Shown: in pieces, positions 15,876 through 23,460 of the stretch
Layout: each line of letters starts with the position of its first letter
Numbering within the stretch: position 1 is the first letter of the stretch
Origin: Sphingobacteriales bacterium
Lineage (GTDB): Bacteria > Bacteroidota > Bacteroidia > Chitinophagales > UBA2359
NCBI GenBank assembly: GCA_016718845.1
Contig: JADKCK010000069.1
Location: 1 to 34,196 of the forward strand
Reading direction: 5' to 3'
Length of the DNA: 34,196 nucleotides
Made by a program: the position numbers and the translations under genes
The notes under the pieces: generated by a model
Seen by the model: only the letters and a program-made list of their open reading frames with translations
Told to the model about the DNA's origin: nothing
Databases searched by the model: none

Positions 15876-17181
15876 AATGGTTTAACTCTTGCAAGGTCAT
15901 CTGAAAACCACCATCGCCAATAATAGCAATCACATCTCTATTAGGTGCGCCCACTTTGGCACCCATGGCAGCAGGCAAGGCAAAGCCCATAGTGCCTAAC
16001 CCGCCCGATGTAATATTGCTGTAAGCCTGTGTGTAACGATAATAGCGCGACGTAACCATTTGGTGTTGTCCAACATCGGTAACAATAACGGCATTACCTT
16101 TAGTTTTTTCGGACAGCATGTGTACCACCTCTGCCATTTTAAGGTGTCCGTCCGACGGGTTTATTTCGCTACGGATAACCTTGTCGTATTCGTGTTGGTC
16201 GCAGGCTTTAAATTCGGCAATCCAATCGTCAAAACGGCGTTTGTGTATTAAGGGCAATAATAAATTGAGGGCATCTTTGGCATCGGCATGTACTGCCACC
16301 GTTGCGGGGATAATTTTGTTTAGTTCGGCGGCATCAATATCAATATGCACTACTTTTGCTTGCTTGGCATACTTCGATACATTGCCCGTTACACGGTCGT
16401 CGAAGCGCATACCAATAGCTATTAGCACGTCGCACTCGTTGGTTTTTACGTTGGGTCCGTAATTGCCGTGCATACCCAAATAGCCCACATACAAGGGGTG
16501 GTCGACGGACAAAGCCGACAAACCCAACAAGGTAGAGGCAGTTGGAATACCCGATTTTTCGACAAAAGCGCGCAATTCTTCGGTGGCATTAGACAATAAA
16601 ATACCTTGCCCTATCAACAAATAAGGTTTTTTTGCGCGATTAATGAGCGATGCAGCGGCTTCTATGTCGTTTATATTAGGCGTTGGCACAGGGCGATAAC
16701 TGCGAATGTGCGGGCGGCGTTGATATGTAAAATCGAGCGTGCCAAATTGTGCATCTTTGGTTATGTCTATCAAAACAGGACCCGGACGACCCGTGCCTGC
16801 AATGTAAAACGCTTGAGCAATAGCTGCCGGAATATCTTCGGCGCGGGTTACTTGGCAACTCCATTTTACAACGGGCATCGAAATGCCAATTACATCGGTT
16901 TCTTGAAAAGCATCGGTACCAAGCAAATGCGACGAAACCTGACCCGTAATGCAAACCATTGGCGTTGAGTCTATCTTAGCATCGGCAATGCCTGTTATTA
17001 GGTTAGTAGCACCAGGTCCCGAGGTGGCAAACACACCCCCTACTTTACCCGTAACGCGGGCATAGCCTTGTCTTTGCGTGGGTAGCTCCTTGTTCGTGTC
17101 GCACCAAGATGTGGTTAACGCGGTCGGCATAGCCATGTAAGGCATCGTAAATGGGCATGATAGCTCCGCCCGGATACCCAA
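15865..17181 (-). CDS. ilvB: Acetolactate synthase large subunit, central part (frame-broken)
   Basis: IlvB is the TPP-dependent catalytic subunit that condenses two pyruvates, or pyruvate and 2-oxobutyrate, in valine/isoleucine synthesis. The true reading in this frame begins at about QGYARVTGKVGGVFATSGPG, followed by NLITGIADAKIDSTPMVCITG, the FAD-type middle domain, and the TPP motif GDGGFQMTLQELN near the end. The first 35 residues of the frame are a shadow of the frame that encodes the N-terminus. Two junctions, near 17080 and 15870, break the roughly 578-residue protein into three frames. The genes around it in the operon are intact. Confidence 0.88.
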   Translation of the reverse strand: MGIRAELSCPFTMPYMAMPTALTTSWCDTNKELPTQRQGYARVTGKVGGVFATSGPGATNLITGIADAKIDSTPMVCITGQVSSHLLGTDAFQETDVIGISMPVVKWSCQVTRAEDIPAAIAQAFYIAGTGRPGPVLIDITKDAQFGTLDFTYQRRPHIRSYRPVPTPNINDIEAAASLINRAKKPYLLIGQGILLSNATEELRAFVEKSGIPTASTLLGLSALSVDHPLYVGYLGMHGNYGPNVKTNECDVLIAIGMRFDDRVTGNVSKYAKQAKVVHIDIDAAELNKIIPATVAVHADAKDALNLLLPLIHKRRFDDWIAEFKACDQHEYDKVIRSEINPSDGHLKMAEVVHMLSEKTKGNAVIVTDVGQHQMVTSRYYRYTQAYSNITSGGLGTMGFALPAAMGAKVGAPNRDVIAIIGDGGFQMTLQELNHFAV

Positions 17182-17299
17182 AAATGGTATCTACTCCTTC
17201 TTCTAATAGCGACAAAATAACCGCTTCGGCACCTGTCATGGTGCGAGGCTCGGTGGCGGCTTTGTTTTGTGGATTGGATGTTTGTGTGGTAGTTGTCAT
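17045..17299 (-). CDS. ilvB: Acetolactate synthase large subunit, N-terminal part (frame-broken)
   Basis: Starting at the ATG at 17299 this gives a short Thr/Gln-rich lead and then MTGAEAVILSLLEEGVDTIF followed by GYPGGAIMPIYDAL, and VRHEQGATHA with the catalytic Glu of TPP enzymes. The sequence then leaves frame: the family continues A-A-Q-G-Y-A-R, which is found one frame over, so one extra base lies near 17080-17086. The rest of this frame (KTRLCPRYG) is not genuine. Confidence 0.87.
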   Translation of the reverse strand: MTTTTQTSNPQNKAATEPRTMTGAEAVILSLLEEGVDTIFGYPGGAIMPIYDALHGYADRVNHILVRHEQGATHAKTRLCPRYG

Positions 17300-17319
17300 A
17301 TTAAATAAATTAAGCGTTA

Positions 17320-17427
17320 TTAACGGTGATGTGGCGAATGAGTGATGTGGCGAATGAGTGAGTGATGTGGCGAAGAGTGAGTGATGTGGCGAATGAGTGA
17401 TGTGGCGAATGAGTGATGTGGCGAATG
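17320..17427. repeat. Array of GATGTGGCGAATGAGT units upstream of ilvB
   Basis: Six copies of GATGTGGCGAA, mostly spaced 16-19 bases apart, lie between ilvD and ilvB, ending about 25-35 bases before the ilvB start. Part of the same repeat family as the arrays before the CHU_C, ilvN, ilvD and FNR genes. Confidence 0.85.
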
Positions 17428-17511
17428 TGAAGTAGCCAATTTACACGCCCGTCATGAACGTTCCGTCATATTGAGCGGAGCCGAAATATGCCCAGAATAA
17501 ATCCCCTTAAT

Positions 17512-17599
17512 ATTAAATAGCACGCAGATTTTCATGATTACTCATGATTTTTAATCTGCGTAAATCATCATCGTTATAAACACCTACGTGCTATTTAAT
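17512..17599. repeat. 88-bp inverted-repeat element between ilvD and ilvB
   Basis: Perfect 13-base ends ATTAAATAGCACG (17512-17524) and CGTGCTATTTAAT (17587-17599) enclose a second perfect 8-base stem, CGCAGATT (17523-17530) with AATCTGCG (17553-17560). The interior has the short repeat TCATGATTACTCATGATT. It looks like a small non-autonomous palindromic element; no target duplication is evident. Around it (17440-17500 and 17600-17688) are fragments of GAGCGGAGCCGAAA-type dispersed repeats. Confidence 0.7.
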
Positions 17600-17688
17600 G
17601 AGCGTTTCGGTTTAGTTCGACTACGCTTACCAACGATTGCTCAACGTAAATCTTCGCTCCTTCACCATTTCACGATTTCGCTACATCG

Positions 17689-19362
17689 CTACAAGTCGGT
17701 GATACAACCTACCGAGGCATTGCTTACCAATTTGGCATATTTATACAGTACGCCTTTGGTGATAGGCAATGGTGGTGGGGTAAATTGTTGGCGGCGTTTG
17801 GTTAACTCTTGGTCGCTTATGTGTAGATGTATTTGGTTGGTGTTGGCATCAAGGGTAATGGTATCTTTGTTTTGCACTAAGGCAATATTGCCTCCTTCTT
17901 GGGCTTCGGGGCAGATGTGCCCTACCACAAAACCATGTGTGCCGCCCGAAAAACGCCCGTCGGTGATAAAGGCTACTTTATCGCCCAAACCCGCCCCAAT
18001 AATTGCCGAGGTAGGTTTTAACATTTCGGGCATACCGGGTGCGCCTTTGGGTCCTACATATCTAATCACAATTACTTGTCCGGCTTTAATCTGTCCTGTT
18101 TCTAAACCCTCAAACATTGCCTCTTCCGAGTCGAAGACGATGGCGGTGCCGGTAAATTTATCGCCCTCTTTGCCTGTTAGTTTAGCCACCGAGCCTTGTG
18201 TCGCTAAGTTGCCGTACAAAATTTGTATGTGTCCGGTGGCTTTAATGGGTTGGTTAATGGGGTAGATAACATCTTGGTCGTTGCCCAAAGGTTTTACGTT
18301 TGCCAAGTTTTGGGCAAGTGTTTTACCTGTTACGGTTAGGGCTGTGCCGTCAATCAAGCCTGCATCGAGCAAGGTTTTTAGTACGGCAGGCGTACCGCCA
18401 ATGGCGTGTAAATCCTCCATTAAATATTTACCGCTTGGTTTTAGGTTGGCAAGTAGGGGTGTTGTGTCGGATATTTTTTGGAAATCGTCGATACATAGCG
18501 GTACATTAGCGGCGTGTGCAATAGCTAAAAGGTGCAAAACGGCATTGGTTGAGCCACCCAAAACGGTTATCAACACCATGGCATTGCGAAAAGCGGCGGG
18601 CGTAAGAATGTCGCTTGGCTTAATATCCATTTCTAATAGCTTGTAAATATATTGCCCTGCTTGCTCGCACTCCATTTGTTTTTCGTAGCTTTGGGCGGGG
18701 TAAGATGAGCTATAAGGCAGGGTCATGCCTAAGGCTTCGGCAGCCGATGCCATGGTGTTGGCAGTGTACATACCCCCACAAGCGCCCGGACCCGGGCAGG
18801 CAGTTTTGATGATGTTGTGGTAATCTTCGTCGGATATGTTACCTGCTACGCGTTTGCCATACGCCTCGAAACACGAAACGATATTGAGCGTTTCGCCTTT
18901 ATAATGTCCGCCTTTTATGGTTCCGCCATACACCATCAACGAAGGGCGATTTAGGCGTGCCATTGCCATCAAAGCTCCGGGCATGTTTTTGTCGCAACCT
19001 GCTACAGTTATCAAACCATCGTAACAATGCGCGGCGGTTATTGTTTCGATAGAGTCTGCAATTACCTCGCGCGATACCAACGAGTACCGCATAGTGGGCG
19101 AGCCATTGGTAATACCATCGCTAACGCCAATGGTATCAAATCGCCAACCTACTAAGTTGTTTTTTACTACGCCTGTTTTTATGTGGTTGCCCAACTCTTG
19201 TAGGTGCATATTACAGGTGTTGCCCTCGTAGCCAGTTGTGCCAATGCCAATTTGTGCTTTTGTGCGGTCGTTTTCGGTTAAGCCTGCCCCGTATAGCATA
19301 GCTAATGCCGCCGGAAGGTCGTCGTTTTGGGTATATAAACGGCTGTATTTATTAAGTTCCAT
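17689..19362 (-). CDS. ilvD: Dihydroxy-acid dehydratase
   Basis: IlvD dehydrates 2,3-dihydroxy-isovalerate and 2,3-dihydroxy-3-methylvalerate to the 2-oxo acids, the third common step of the pathway, using an Fe-S cluster and Mg2+. The 557-residue product has the expected length. The three cluster cysteines are visible: GNTC (Cys50), AGCDKNMPG (Cys123) and GPGACGGMYTANTM (Cys195). The C-terminal DGRFSGGTHGFVVGHICPEA signature with the catalytic Ser is also present. The frame is intact, in contrast to ilvB just downstream. The start codon at 19362 lies six bases from a GATGTTGTGATATGG repeat array. Confidence 0.96.
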   Translation of the reverse strand: MELNKYSRLYTQNDDLPAALAMLYGAGLTENDRTKAQIGIGTTGYEGNTCNMHLQELGNHIKTGVVKNNLVGWRFDTIGVSDGITNGSPTMRYSLVSREVIADSIETITAAHCYDGLITVAGCDKNMPGALMAMARLNRPSLMVYGGTIKGGHYKGETLNIVSCFEAYGKRVAGNISDEDYHNIIKTACPGPGACGGMYTANTMASAAEALGMTLPYSSSYPAQSYEKQMECEQAGQYIYKLLEMDIKPSDILTPAAFRNAMVLITVLGGSTNAVLHLLAIAHAANVPLCIDDFQKISDTTPLLANLKPSGKYLMEDLHAIGGTPAVLKTLLDAGLIDGTALTVTGKTLAQNLANVKPLGNDQDVIYPINQPIKATGHIQILYGNLATQGSVAKLTGKEGDKFTGTAIVFDSEEAMFEGLETGQIKAGQVIVIRYVGPKGAPGMPEMLKPTSAIIGAGLGDKVAFITDGRFSGGTHGFVVGHICPEAQEGGNIALVQNKDTITLDANTNQIHLHISDQELTKRRQQFTPPPLPITKGVLYKYAKLVSNASVGCITDL

Positions 19363-19368
19363 GAAAAA

Positions 19369-19487
19369 TGGTGATGTTGTGATATGGTGATGTTGTGATA
19401 TGGTGATGTGGTGATGTGGTGATGTGGCGAAATGGCGATGTGGCGAAATGGTGATGTGGTGAAGGAGTGAAATGGTGAAAGAGTGAA
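19369..19487. repeat. GATGTGGTGATATGG / GGCGAAATGGTGA repeat array upstream of ilvD
   Basis: Irregular copies of TGGTGATGTTGTGATA, TGGTGATGTGG, TGGCGAAA and GGAGTGAAA fill the intercistronic space between ilvE and ilvD. The sense strand (TCACCATATCACAACATCACC) is poor in G. Open frames through it translate to His/Ser/Thr repeats and are not genes. Confidence 0.88.
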
Positions 19488-19490
19488 ATG

Positions 19491-19541
19491 AAGCCCAAAG
19501 CCGACAGCGGACAGCCCAAAGCCCAAAGCAGACAGCCCAAA
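19491..19541. repeat. AAAGCCCAAAGC-type dispersed repeat between ilvE and ilvD
   Basis: Overlapping copies of GCCCAAAGCCGACAGC and GACAGCCCAAAGC; related words occur at 15520-15560. Confidence 0.6.
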
Positions 19542-19544
19542 AGC

Positions 19545-20414
19545 CTAAAAAGTGCCTGTGGTTAATTGTTTATAGGCTTGTTGGATTAGGTAGCCTTTGG
19601 TATCTTGCCAATTTGAAGGGAAAATATAGTCGTTCACCGATTTTATACCTGCTACTTCGGCGGCGGTGCCACAAAAGAAAGCCGAGTTGGCGGTTTTAAG
19701 TTCGTCAAAACCAAACAGTTTTTCTACAACATTTATGCCCAATTGTTGGGCAATTTCGATAACGGTTGCGCGGGTAATACCTGGTAAAATGTTGCCTTGC
19801 GGTGGGGTGTAAAGGGTGTTATCTTTTTCGTAAAAAAAGTTAGCCCCCGAGCCTTCGGCGATATTGCCGTTCATGTCGCACAAAAGTGCTTCGTCGTAGC
19901 CAAGGCTTTTGGCTTCGGTGGTTGCCATAATAGAGTTGGTGTAATGCCCCGTAATTTTAGCCCCAATAAAAGTAGAGCGTGGGTTTGGTCGTTGAAACGA
20001 TGATAGATAAAGGCGTTGTAGGCTATCGCCAAGGTAGCGCCCCCACTCCCATGCTGCCATAAAAAGGTGGGTTTCGGGGGTTGGTGTAAGCGACATATTG
20101 GCACCTGCATACAGTAGCGGGCGTATGTAGGCATCTTGCAAACCATTTTTTTCGAGCAATTGATAGTTAATATCAATTAACTCTTTGGTGGTATAGGGTA
20201 GGTTAAGGTGCATTTTTTGGGCAGAGTAGTGCAGGCGCTCGTAGTGTTCGGTTGCCTTAAAAATGTGCGCGCCTTTGGGTGTAGCATACGAGCGTATGCC
20301 CTCGAAAACGCCACTGCCATAGTGCATAGTTTGTGCATACAAACTAGTTTGAGCTTCGGTGGCGGGAATAAATTTGCCGTCTAAGAAAACAAGCGTGTTG
20401 TTATTGTAGTACAT
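19545..20414 (-). CDS. ilvE: Branched-chain amino acid aminotransferase
   Basis: IlvE is the PLP-dependent enzyme that transfers the amino group from glutamate to the branched-chain 2-oxo acids, the last step to valine, isoleucine and leucine. The 289-residue class IV aminotransferase shows HYGSGVFEGIRSY at 31-43, the PLP lysine in IGAKITGHYTNS (Lys153), and EGSGANFF with the conserved Glu at 187. Its length is slightly below the usual 300-310 but all core elements are present and the frame is intact. It is the first structural gene of the ilv operon and is preceded by the leader peptide and terminator described at 20454-20740. Confidence 0.94.
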   Translation of the reverse strand: MYYNNNTLVFLDGKFIPATEAQTSLYAQTMHYGSGVFEGIRSYATPKGAHIFKATEHYERLHYSAQKMHLNLPYTTKELIDINYQLLEKNGLQDAYIRPLLYAGANMSLTPTPETHLFMAAWEWGRYLGDSLQRLYLSSFQRPNPRSTFIGAKITGHYTNSIMATTEAKSLGYDEALLCDMNGNIAEGSGANFFYEKDNTLYTPPQGNILPGITRATVIEIAQQLGINVVEKLFGFDELKTANSAFFCGTAAEVAGIKSVNDYIFPSNWQDTKGYLIQQAYKQLTTGTF

Positions 20415-20462
20415 TTTTGTTGATTTATTGTTAGTTGCGGTATTGAGTGATGATTTAAAAAA

Positions 20463-20493
20463 AAACCGTCTTTGTGTTTAACAAAGACGGTTT
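20463..20493 (-). terminator. Attenuator terminator upstream of ilvE
   Basis: Perfect 12-base arms AAACCGTCTTTG (20463-20474) and CAAAGACGGTTT (20482-20493) have a 7-base loop. On the minus strand the stem runs into nine T, 49 bases before the ilvE start codon. On the plus strand there are only five T and no gene to terminate. Confidence 0.85.
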
Positions 20494-20531
20494 TTGATTT
20501 TTATGGTGGTTTTGGATAAAGTATTGTATTA

Positions 20532-20636
20532 CTATCCTTGCTCACTATATATCATACCGGCTTTGCTCTGTGTATCAATAATAATGACACAGACCACGAC
20601 GCTGACGGTAATAATAATAGTAGCAATTGATAACAT
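20532..20636 (-). CDS. ilv operon leader peptide (34 residues, Ile/Val-rich)
   Basis: The frame starts with ATG at 20636 and ends with TAG at 20532. The first 20 residues are MLSIATIIITVSVVVCVIII, and the peptide finishes with DTQSKAGMIYSEQG. It holds eight Ile (seven of them ATT), five Val and one Leu; 12 of the 14 residues from position 7 to 20 are Ile, Val or Thr. This is the composition of a regulatory leader peptide such as IlvL of enteric bacteria, though the sequence is unrelated. It sits between a promoter box (20748-20755) and the terminator before ilvE, the correct order for ribosome-mediated attenuation. The peptide itself is not expected to have another function. Confidence 0.82.
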   Translation of the reverse strand: MLSIATIIITVSVVVCVIIIDTQSKAGMIYSEQG

Positions 20637-20747
20637 GTAAAGCTATTTTGGGTTGTTTATTTGGTTTTTAAAAACACGCATTAATTGATGTTTTTAATTT
20701 TTTATTTGGTGTAATACAATTCTTTACACCTAGCTGTAATTTGCTTG

Positions 20748-20755
20748 CAAAGGTA
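20748..20755 (-). promoter_or_regulatory. Promoter of the ilv operon (-7 box)
   Basis: The minus strand reads TACCTTTG, a perfect TAnnTTTG, with a weak TTAG at 20777-20774 in the -33 position (18-base spacer). It lies 112 bases upstream of the leader peptide start. Confidence 0.65.
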
Positions 20756-20800
20756 GGCAATAATTTTGGTTTGCTAAGTATTTTTTCAAAAAAAAAAAAA

Positions 20801-21418
20801 TTACCTCTCTATTTTGTCCTTATTTTGCCAATCTTGATAGGTATCTATGTCGCTAAGTGTGGGTAATAGGTAGTACCGCAAACCCAATTTTTCGCAGTCG
20901 GCAAGGGTGCTGTTGGCAACGGTGTTGGTACTCCATTGTTTGTTTATAAAAAGCAAATGATGCATTTGTTTCATACCAAGCAAATAATAACCGCCGTCGG
21001 TGGCTGTACCTAGCACAATATCGTGTGTATCGAGCTGTAAAAAAGCCTGTTCGATAATATTACTGTTCAGTTGATAGCAATCACTGCCAATAATTAGTAC
21101 CTTTGTGGCTGTTTTTAATAGCTGTTCAAAAGCATCTGCCATGCGTTTGCCCAAATCGGGGGTGTTTGTTTGTAGGTGTTTTTGGTAGATTTGGTTTTCC
21201 CATTCGTTGGGCAGGGTGGGTATAAAATGGCTATAAAAAACATGTTTTTGGCAAGATAATTGGTAGGTGATTAAATGCGTATGTTTAAGCAGTTGTTGAT
21301 AGATGAGCAATGCCCGATGCTTGCCAACTGTTGCCGCCAAACGGGTTTTTACTTTGCCTAAAACTGGGTTTTTAACAAAAATAATTAGGGCTTCGGATAC
21401 GGTTTTAATGCTTTGCAT
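20801..21418 (-). CDS. DUF2064 / TIGR04282 family glycosyltransferase-like protein
   Basis: The 205-residue product belongs to the DUF2064 family of small GT-A-fold proteins. The N-terminal nucleotide-binding pattern is EALIIFVKNPVLGKVKTRLA (residues 9-28), followed by a GKRMADAFEQL helix, the LIIGSDCYQL motif with the metal-binding Asp, and the GTATDGGYYLLGM loop. Some family members (TIGR04282) have been linked to arsenosugar synthesis, but no arsenic genes are nearby, so I do not assign that role. It is transcribed away from the small membrane protein at 21483. The frame is complete and the start at 21418 fits the family. Confidence 0.85.
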   Translation of the reverse strand: MQSIKTVSEALIIFVKNPVLGKVKTRLAATVGKHRALLIYQQLLKHTHLITYQLSCQKHVFYSHFIPTLPNEWENQIYQKHLQTNTPDLGKRMADAFEQLLKTATKVLIIGSDCYQLNSNIIEQAFLQLDTHDIVLGTATDGGYYLLGMKQMHHLLFINKQWSTNTVANSTLADCEKLGLRYYLLPTLSDIDTYQDWQNKDKIER

Positions 21419-21482
21419 ATTTGTGTTTTTGAAAAAAGCTTTTGCCTATGTGGCAGTTTCTATAAAAAACTAACCATAAAAC

Positions 21483-21872
21483 ATGTCGTTAACTGCTTTA
21501 TTGTTGATAGTAGTTTGTGTGCTACTAATAGGTGTATTAATAAAATGGAGTGCCAAACGCCAAAACCGCGAAATCATCGACGAATGGTTTCGGGAAGATG
21601 TGGATATGGAAACCTATTGGGACAAAGACGAGCAAGAGTGGGTAGATAATACCGAATTGGAACGGCGCAAAAAACAAATATCTGCCCAAGAAAAACAATT
21701 TGATGCCACTTTCGCACAAAATACATTAAGGCAGCTATACGATTTGCACCCCGAGTTTGAAAATTTAGACACCCAAGGTTTTGAAGAACTAAACAAAACA
21801 GTTACCCAGTTGGCAGCCGAAACGAGGTATAAAGCACGTAAAATAAAAGCAAATTATTTAAAGAAAAAATAA
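21483..21872 (+). CDS. Small membrane-anchored protein of unknown function
   Basis: A 129-residue product with one N-terminal membrane segment (about residues 3-21, LTALLLIVVCVLLIGVLIKW) followed by a charged, helical cytoplasmic or periplasmic part rich in Glu, Lys and Gln. I see no known domain. It has an acidic Trp/Tyr-containing stretch, EWFREDVDMETYWDKDEQEW, and a likely helical region ERRKKQISAQEKQFDATF, ending in a basic tail. It is divergently oriented from the DUF2064 gene, with 64 bases between them. Codon use matches its neighbours and the hydrophobic start is typical of a real gene. Confidence 0.7.
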   Translation: MSLTALLLIVVCVLLIGVLIKWSAKRQNREIIDEWFREDVDMETYWDKDEQEWVDNTELERRKKQISAQEKQFDATFAQNTLRQLYDLHPEFENLDTQGFEELNKTVTQLAAETRYKARKIKANYLKKK

Positions 21873-22013
21873 GCTAACTTATTGGTTTGTATAAAATTTA
21901 ATTAAAAGGCACTATAAATGGGCTATTTAATCAATTTTACAAAAATAGCCTTAATTATTGTTAATAAAATACTTTTCTGTTAAAAAAAGGCGTTTATTTG
22001 CATCTTGTTATCG

Positions 22014-22021
22014 TATATTTG
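22014..22021 (+). promoter_or_regulatory. Promoter box for the M61 peptidase gene
   Basis: TATATTTG matches TAnnTTTG 60 bases upstream of the ATG at 22081. The spacer upstream has TTTG at 21997, slightly too close for a standard -33 box. Confidence 0.55.
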
Positions 22022-22080
22022 CACAACAATTACCACAAAAATTGCTTTAAGAAATGCAATTTTTTTAAAAAATAGTTTTA

Positions 22081-22395
22081 ATGAAAAAATTTCTATTGGC
22101 ATCTGCCATTACTTGTTTGTTTCCGTTGCTGGGCTTAGCACAAGAAGCAAAGTATGTTTACTCAACCGATTTGCAAAACATACAAAACGATTTGGTGAAG
22201 GTGACACTTACCCCACCCACTATTGCCGAGCGGAAAGCCACTTTCCAAATTCCGAGCATTGTACCCGGTACTTATGCCAAAAAAGATTATGGCAGATTTG
22301 TTACCCAATTACAAGCCTTTGACGCCAAAGGCAAAAATCTAAAAGTAAAACGCCAGGCAATAATACCTTTAGCATTAAACGAGCCAATAAACTAA
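22081..22395 (+). CDS. M61 family peptidase, N-terminal part (frame-broken)
   Basis: The frame opens with a signal peptide, MKKFLLASAITCLFPLLGLA, cut before QEAKY. The mature start VYSTDLQNIQNDLVKVTLTPPTIAERK and IPSIVPGTYAKKDYGRFV is typical of the N-terminal beta domain of M61 glycyl-aminopeptidase-like proteins. After about residue 91 the frame is wrong: one frame over, the sequence continues NNTFSIKRANKLKRVEYLVN and SWDDSNTKDFVFQPSGTNNE, then meets a TAG at 22495. A further shift resumes as VVINHHAYYGYFEGYKNLPF before the next listed piece. The secreted protease is therefore disrupted at least twice here. Confidence 0.82.
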   Translation: MKKFLLASAITCLFPLLGLAQEAKYVYSTDLQNIQNDLVKVTLTPPTIAERKATFQIPSIVPGTYAKKDYGRFVTQLQAFDAKGKNLKVKRQAIIPLALNEPIN

Positions 22396-22555
22396 AACGA
22401 GTAGAATATTTGGTGAACGATAGCTGGGACGATAGCAACACCAAAGATTTTGTTTTTCAGCCAAGCGGTACCAATAATGAGGCAGGTAAAATGTAGTAAT
22501 TAACCACCATGCCTATTATGGCTATTTCGAGGGCTACAAAAACCTACCCTTCGAG

Positions 22556-23374
22556 ATGAATTACACCAAACCCAATGGTTGGTTTGGCGCTACTTCACTA
22601 CCCCAAAAATCAAGCAACAACACCAAAGACGTATTTACTGCGCCCAACTACACCTTTTTGGTAGATAACCCCATCATGTATTCGTTGCCCGATACCATTA
22701 GTTTTCAGGTCAATAATATGCGCGTACACGTGGCAGTTTACTCGCCCAACAAAATGATAACAGCCGCCCAAATAATGCCCGATTTAGAACCAACCGCCCG
22801 AGCTTTAGATAACTTTTTTGGCACCTTACCTGTTAATCAATACAATTTTTTGTTTTATTTTGCCGACCAAAGCGTACCTCTACCCGATGTTGAAAGTGGA
22901 TTAAGCGGCTACGGAGCCTTAGAACACTCCTACTGCTCGATGTATTACTTGCCCGAAGCACCCTACAGCGGCTACCTAAAACAGTTGATAAGAGATGTTA
23001 CCTCGCACGAGTTTTTACACATCCTTACCCCACTTACCATACATAGTAAACAAATCGAGGATTTTAACTTTGTAACACCCGATATGTCGCAACATCTTTG
23101 GATGTACGAAGGCTTAACCGAATATTTTGCACATTTAATACAACTGCGCAGCAAATTGGTAACAGAAGACGACTTTTGGAAAGAAATGCGCAACAAAATA
23201 GACGAAACTAGTAGATTCGACAACTTTTCGTTCACAGAAATGAGCAAACGCGTGGTTGAAAAAGATTTTGAAAAATACTACACATCTGTTTATCAAGAGG
23301 GCGCTTTGTTTGGCTTATGCCTCGATTTGTTGTTGCTTAAAGAAAGTAACGGTAAAGCGGCTTGCGCGAATTGA
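22556..23374 (+). CDS. M61 family peptidase, catalytic part (frame-broken)
   Basis: This frame holds the zinc-peptidase core: TSHEFLHILTPL carries the HExxH-type motif (written HEFLH), and the MYEGLTEYF motif supplies the third zinc ligand Glu. The region before it (LSGYGALEHSYCSMYYLPEA) is also characteristic of family M61. The apparent ATG at 22558 area is an internal Met; real sequence extends upstream to about 22490. The frame is lost at ...LKESNGKAACAN; the protein continues one frame over as GLRELMLQLSQKYG and then shifts again to NRPFEDDKLFDEIVSMTYP. All catalytic residues are present. Confidence 0.85.
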   Translation: MNYTKPNGWFGATSLPQKSSNNTKDVFTAPNYTFLVDNPIMYSLPDTISFQVNNMRVHVAVYSPNKMITAAQIMPDLEPTARALDNFFGTLPVNQYNFLFYFADQSVPLPDVESGLSGYGALEHSYCSMYYLPEAPYSGYLKQLIRDVTSHEFLHILTPLTIHSKQIEDFNFVTPDMSQHLWMYEGLTEYFAHLIQLRSKLVTEDDFWKEMRNKIDETSRFDNFSFTEMSKRVVEKDFEKYYTSVYQEGALFGLCLDLLLLKESNGKAACAN

Positions 23375-23460
23375 TGTTGCAACTATCACAAAAATACGGC
23401 TAATCGCCCGTTTGAAGACGATAAACTATTCGACGAAATTGTAAGCATGACCTACCCTCG

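Larger units (their letters stand above)
20454..20740 (-). promoter_or_regulatory. Ile/Val-responsive transcription attenuator of the ilv operon
   Basis: The leader RNA, read on the minus strand, contains a 34-codon peptide gene (20636-20532) rich in Ile and Val codons, a segment AAAGCCGGT (20564-20556), and an intrinsic terminator with 12-base arms AACCGTCTTTG-type (20493-20482 and 20474-20463) and a T run to 20457. AAAGCCGGT closely resembles the 3' arm segment AAAGACGGT and can pair with the 5' arm ACCGTCTTT at eight of nine positions, so it is a natural antiterminator. A ribosome stalled on the Ile/Val cluster leaves it free; a ribosome that reaches the stop covers it and allows termination. 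An additional 7-bp hairpin, GGTGTAA/TTACACC, lies at 20709-20731. Confidence 0.82.

Noticed and set aside
17588..18265. 225-codon plus-strand frame across the ilvD 3' end
   Set aside because: Antisense shadow of ilvD; no recognisable protein features.
20454..20497. Ordinary plus-strand terminator
   Set aside because: No plus-strand gene ends there; the long T run and the Ile/Val leader peptide are on the minus strand, which fits an attenuator.
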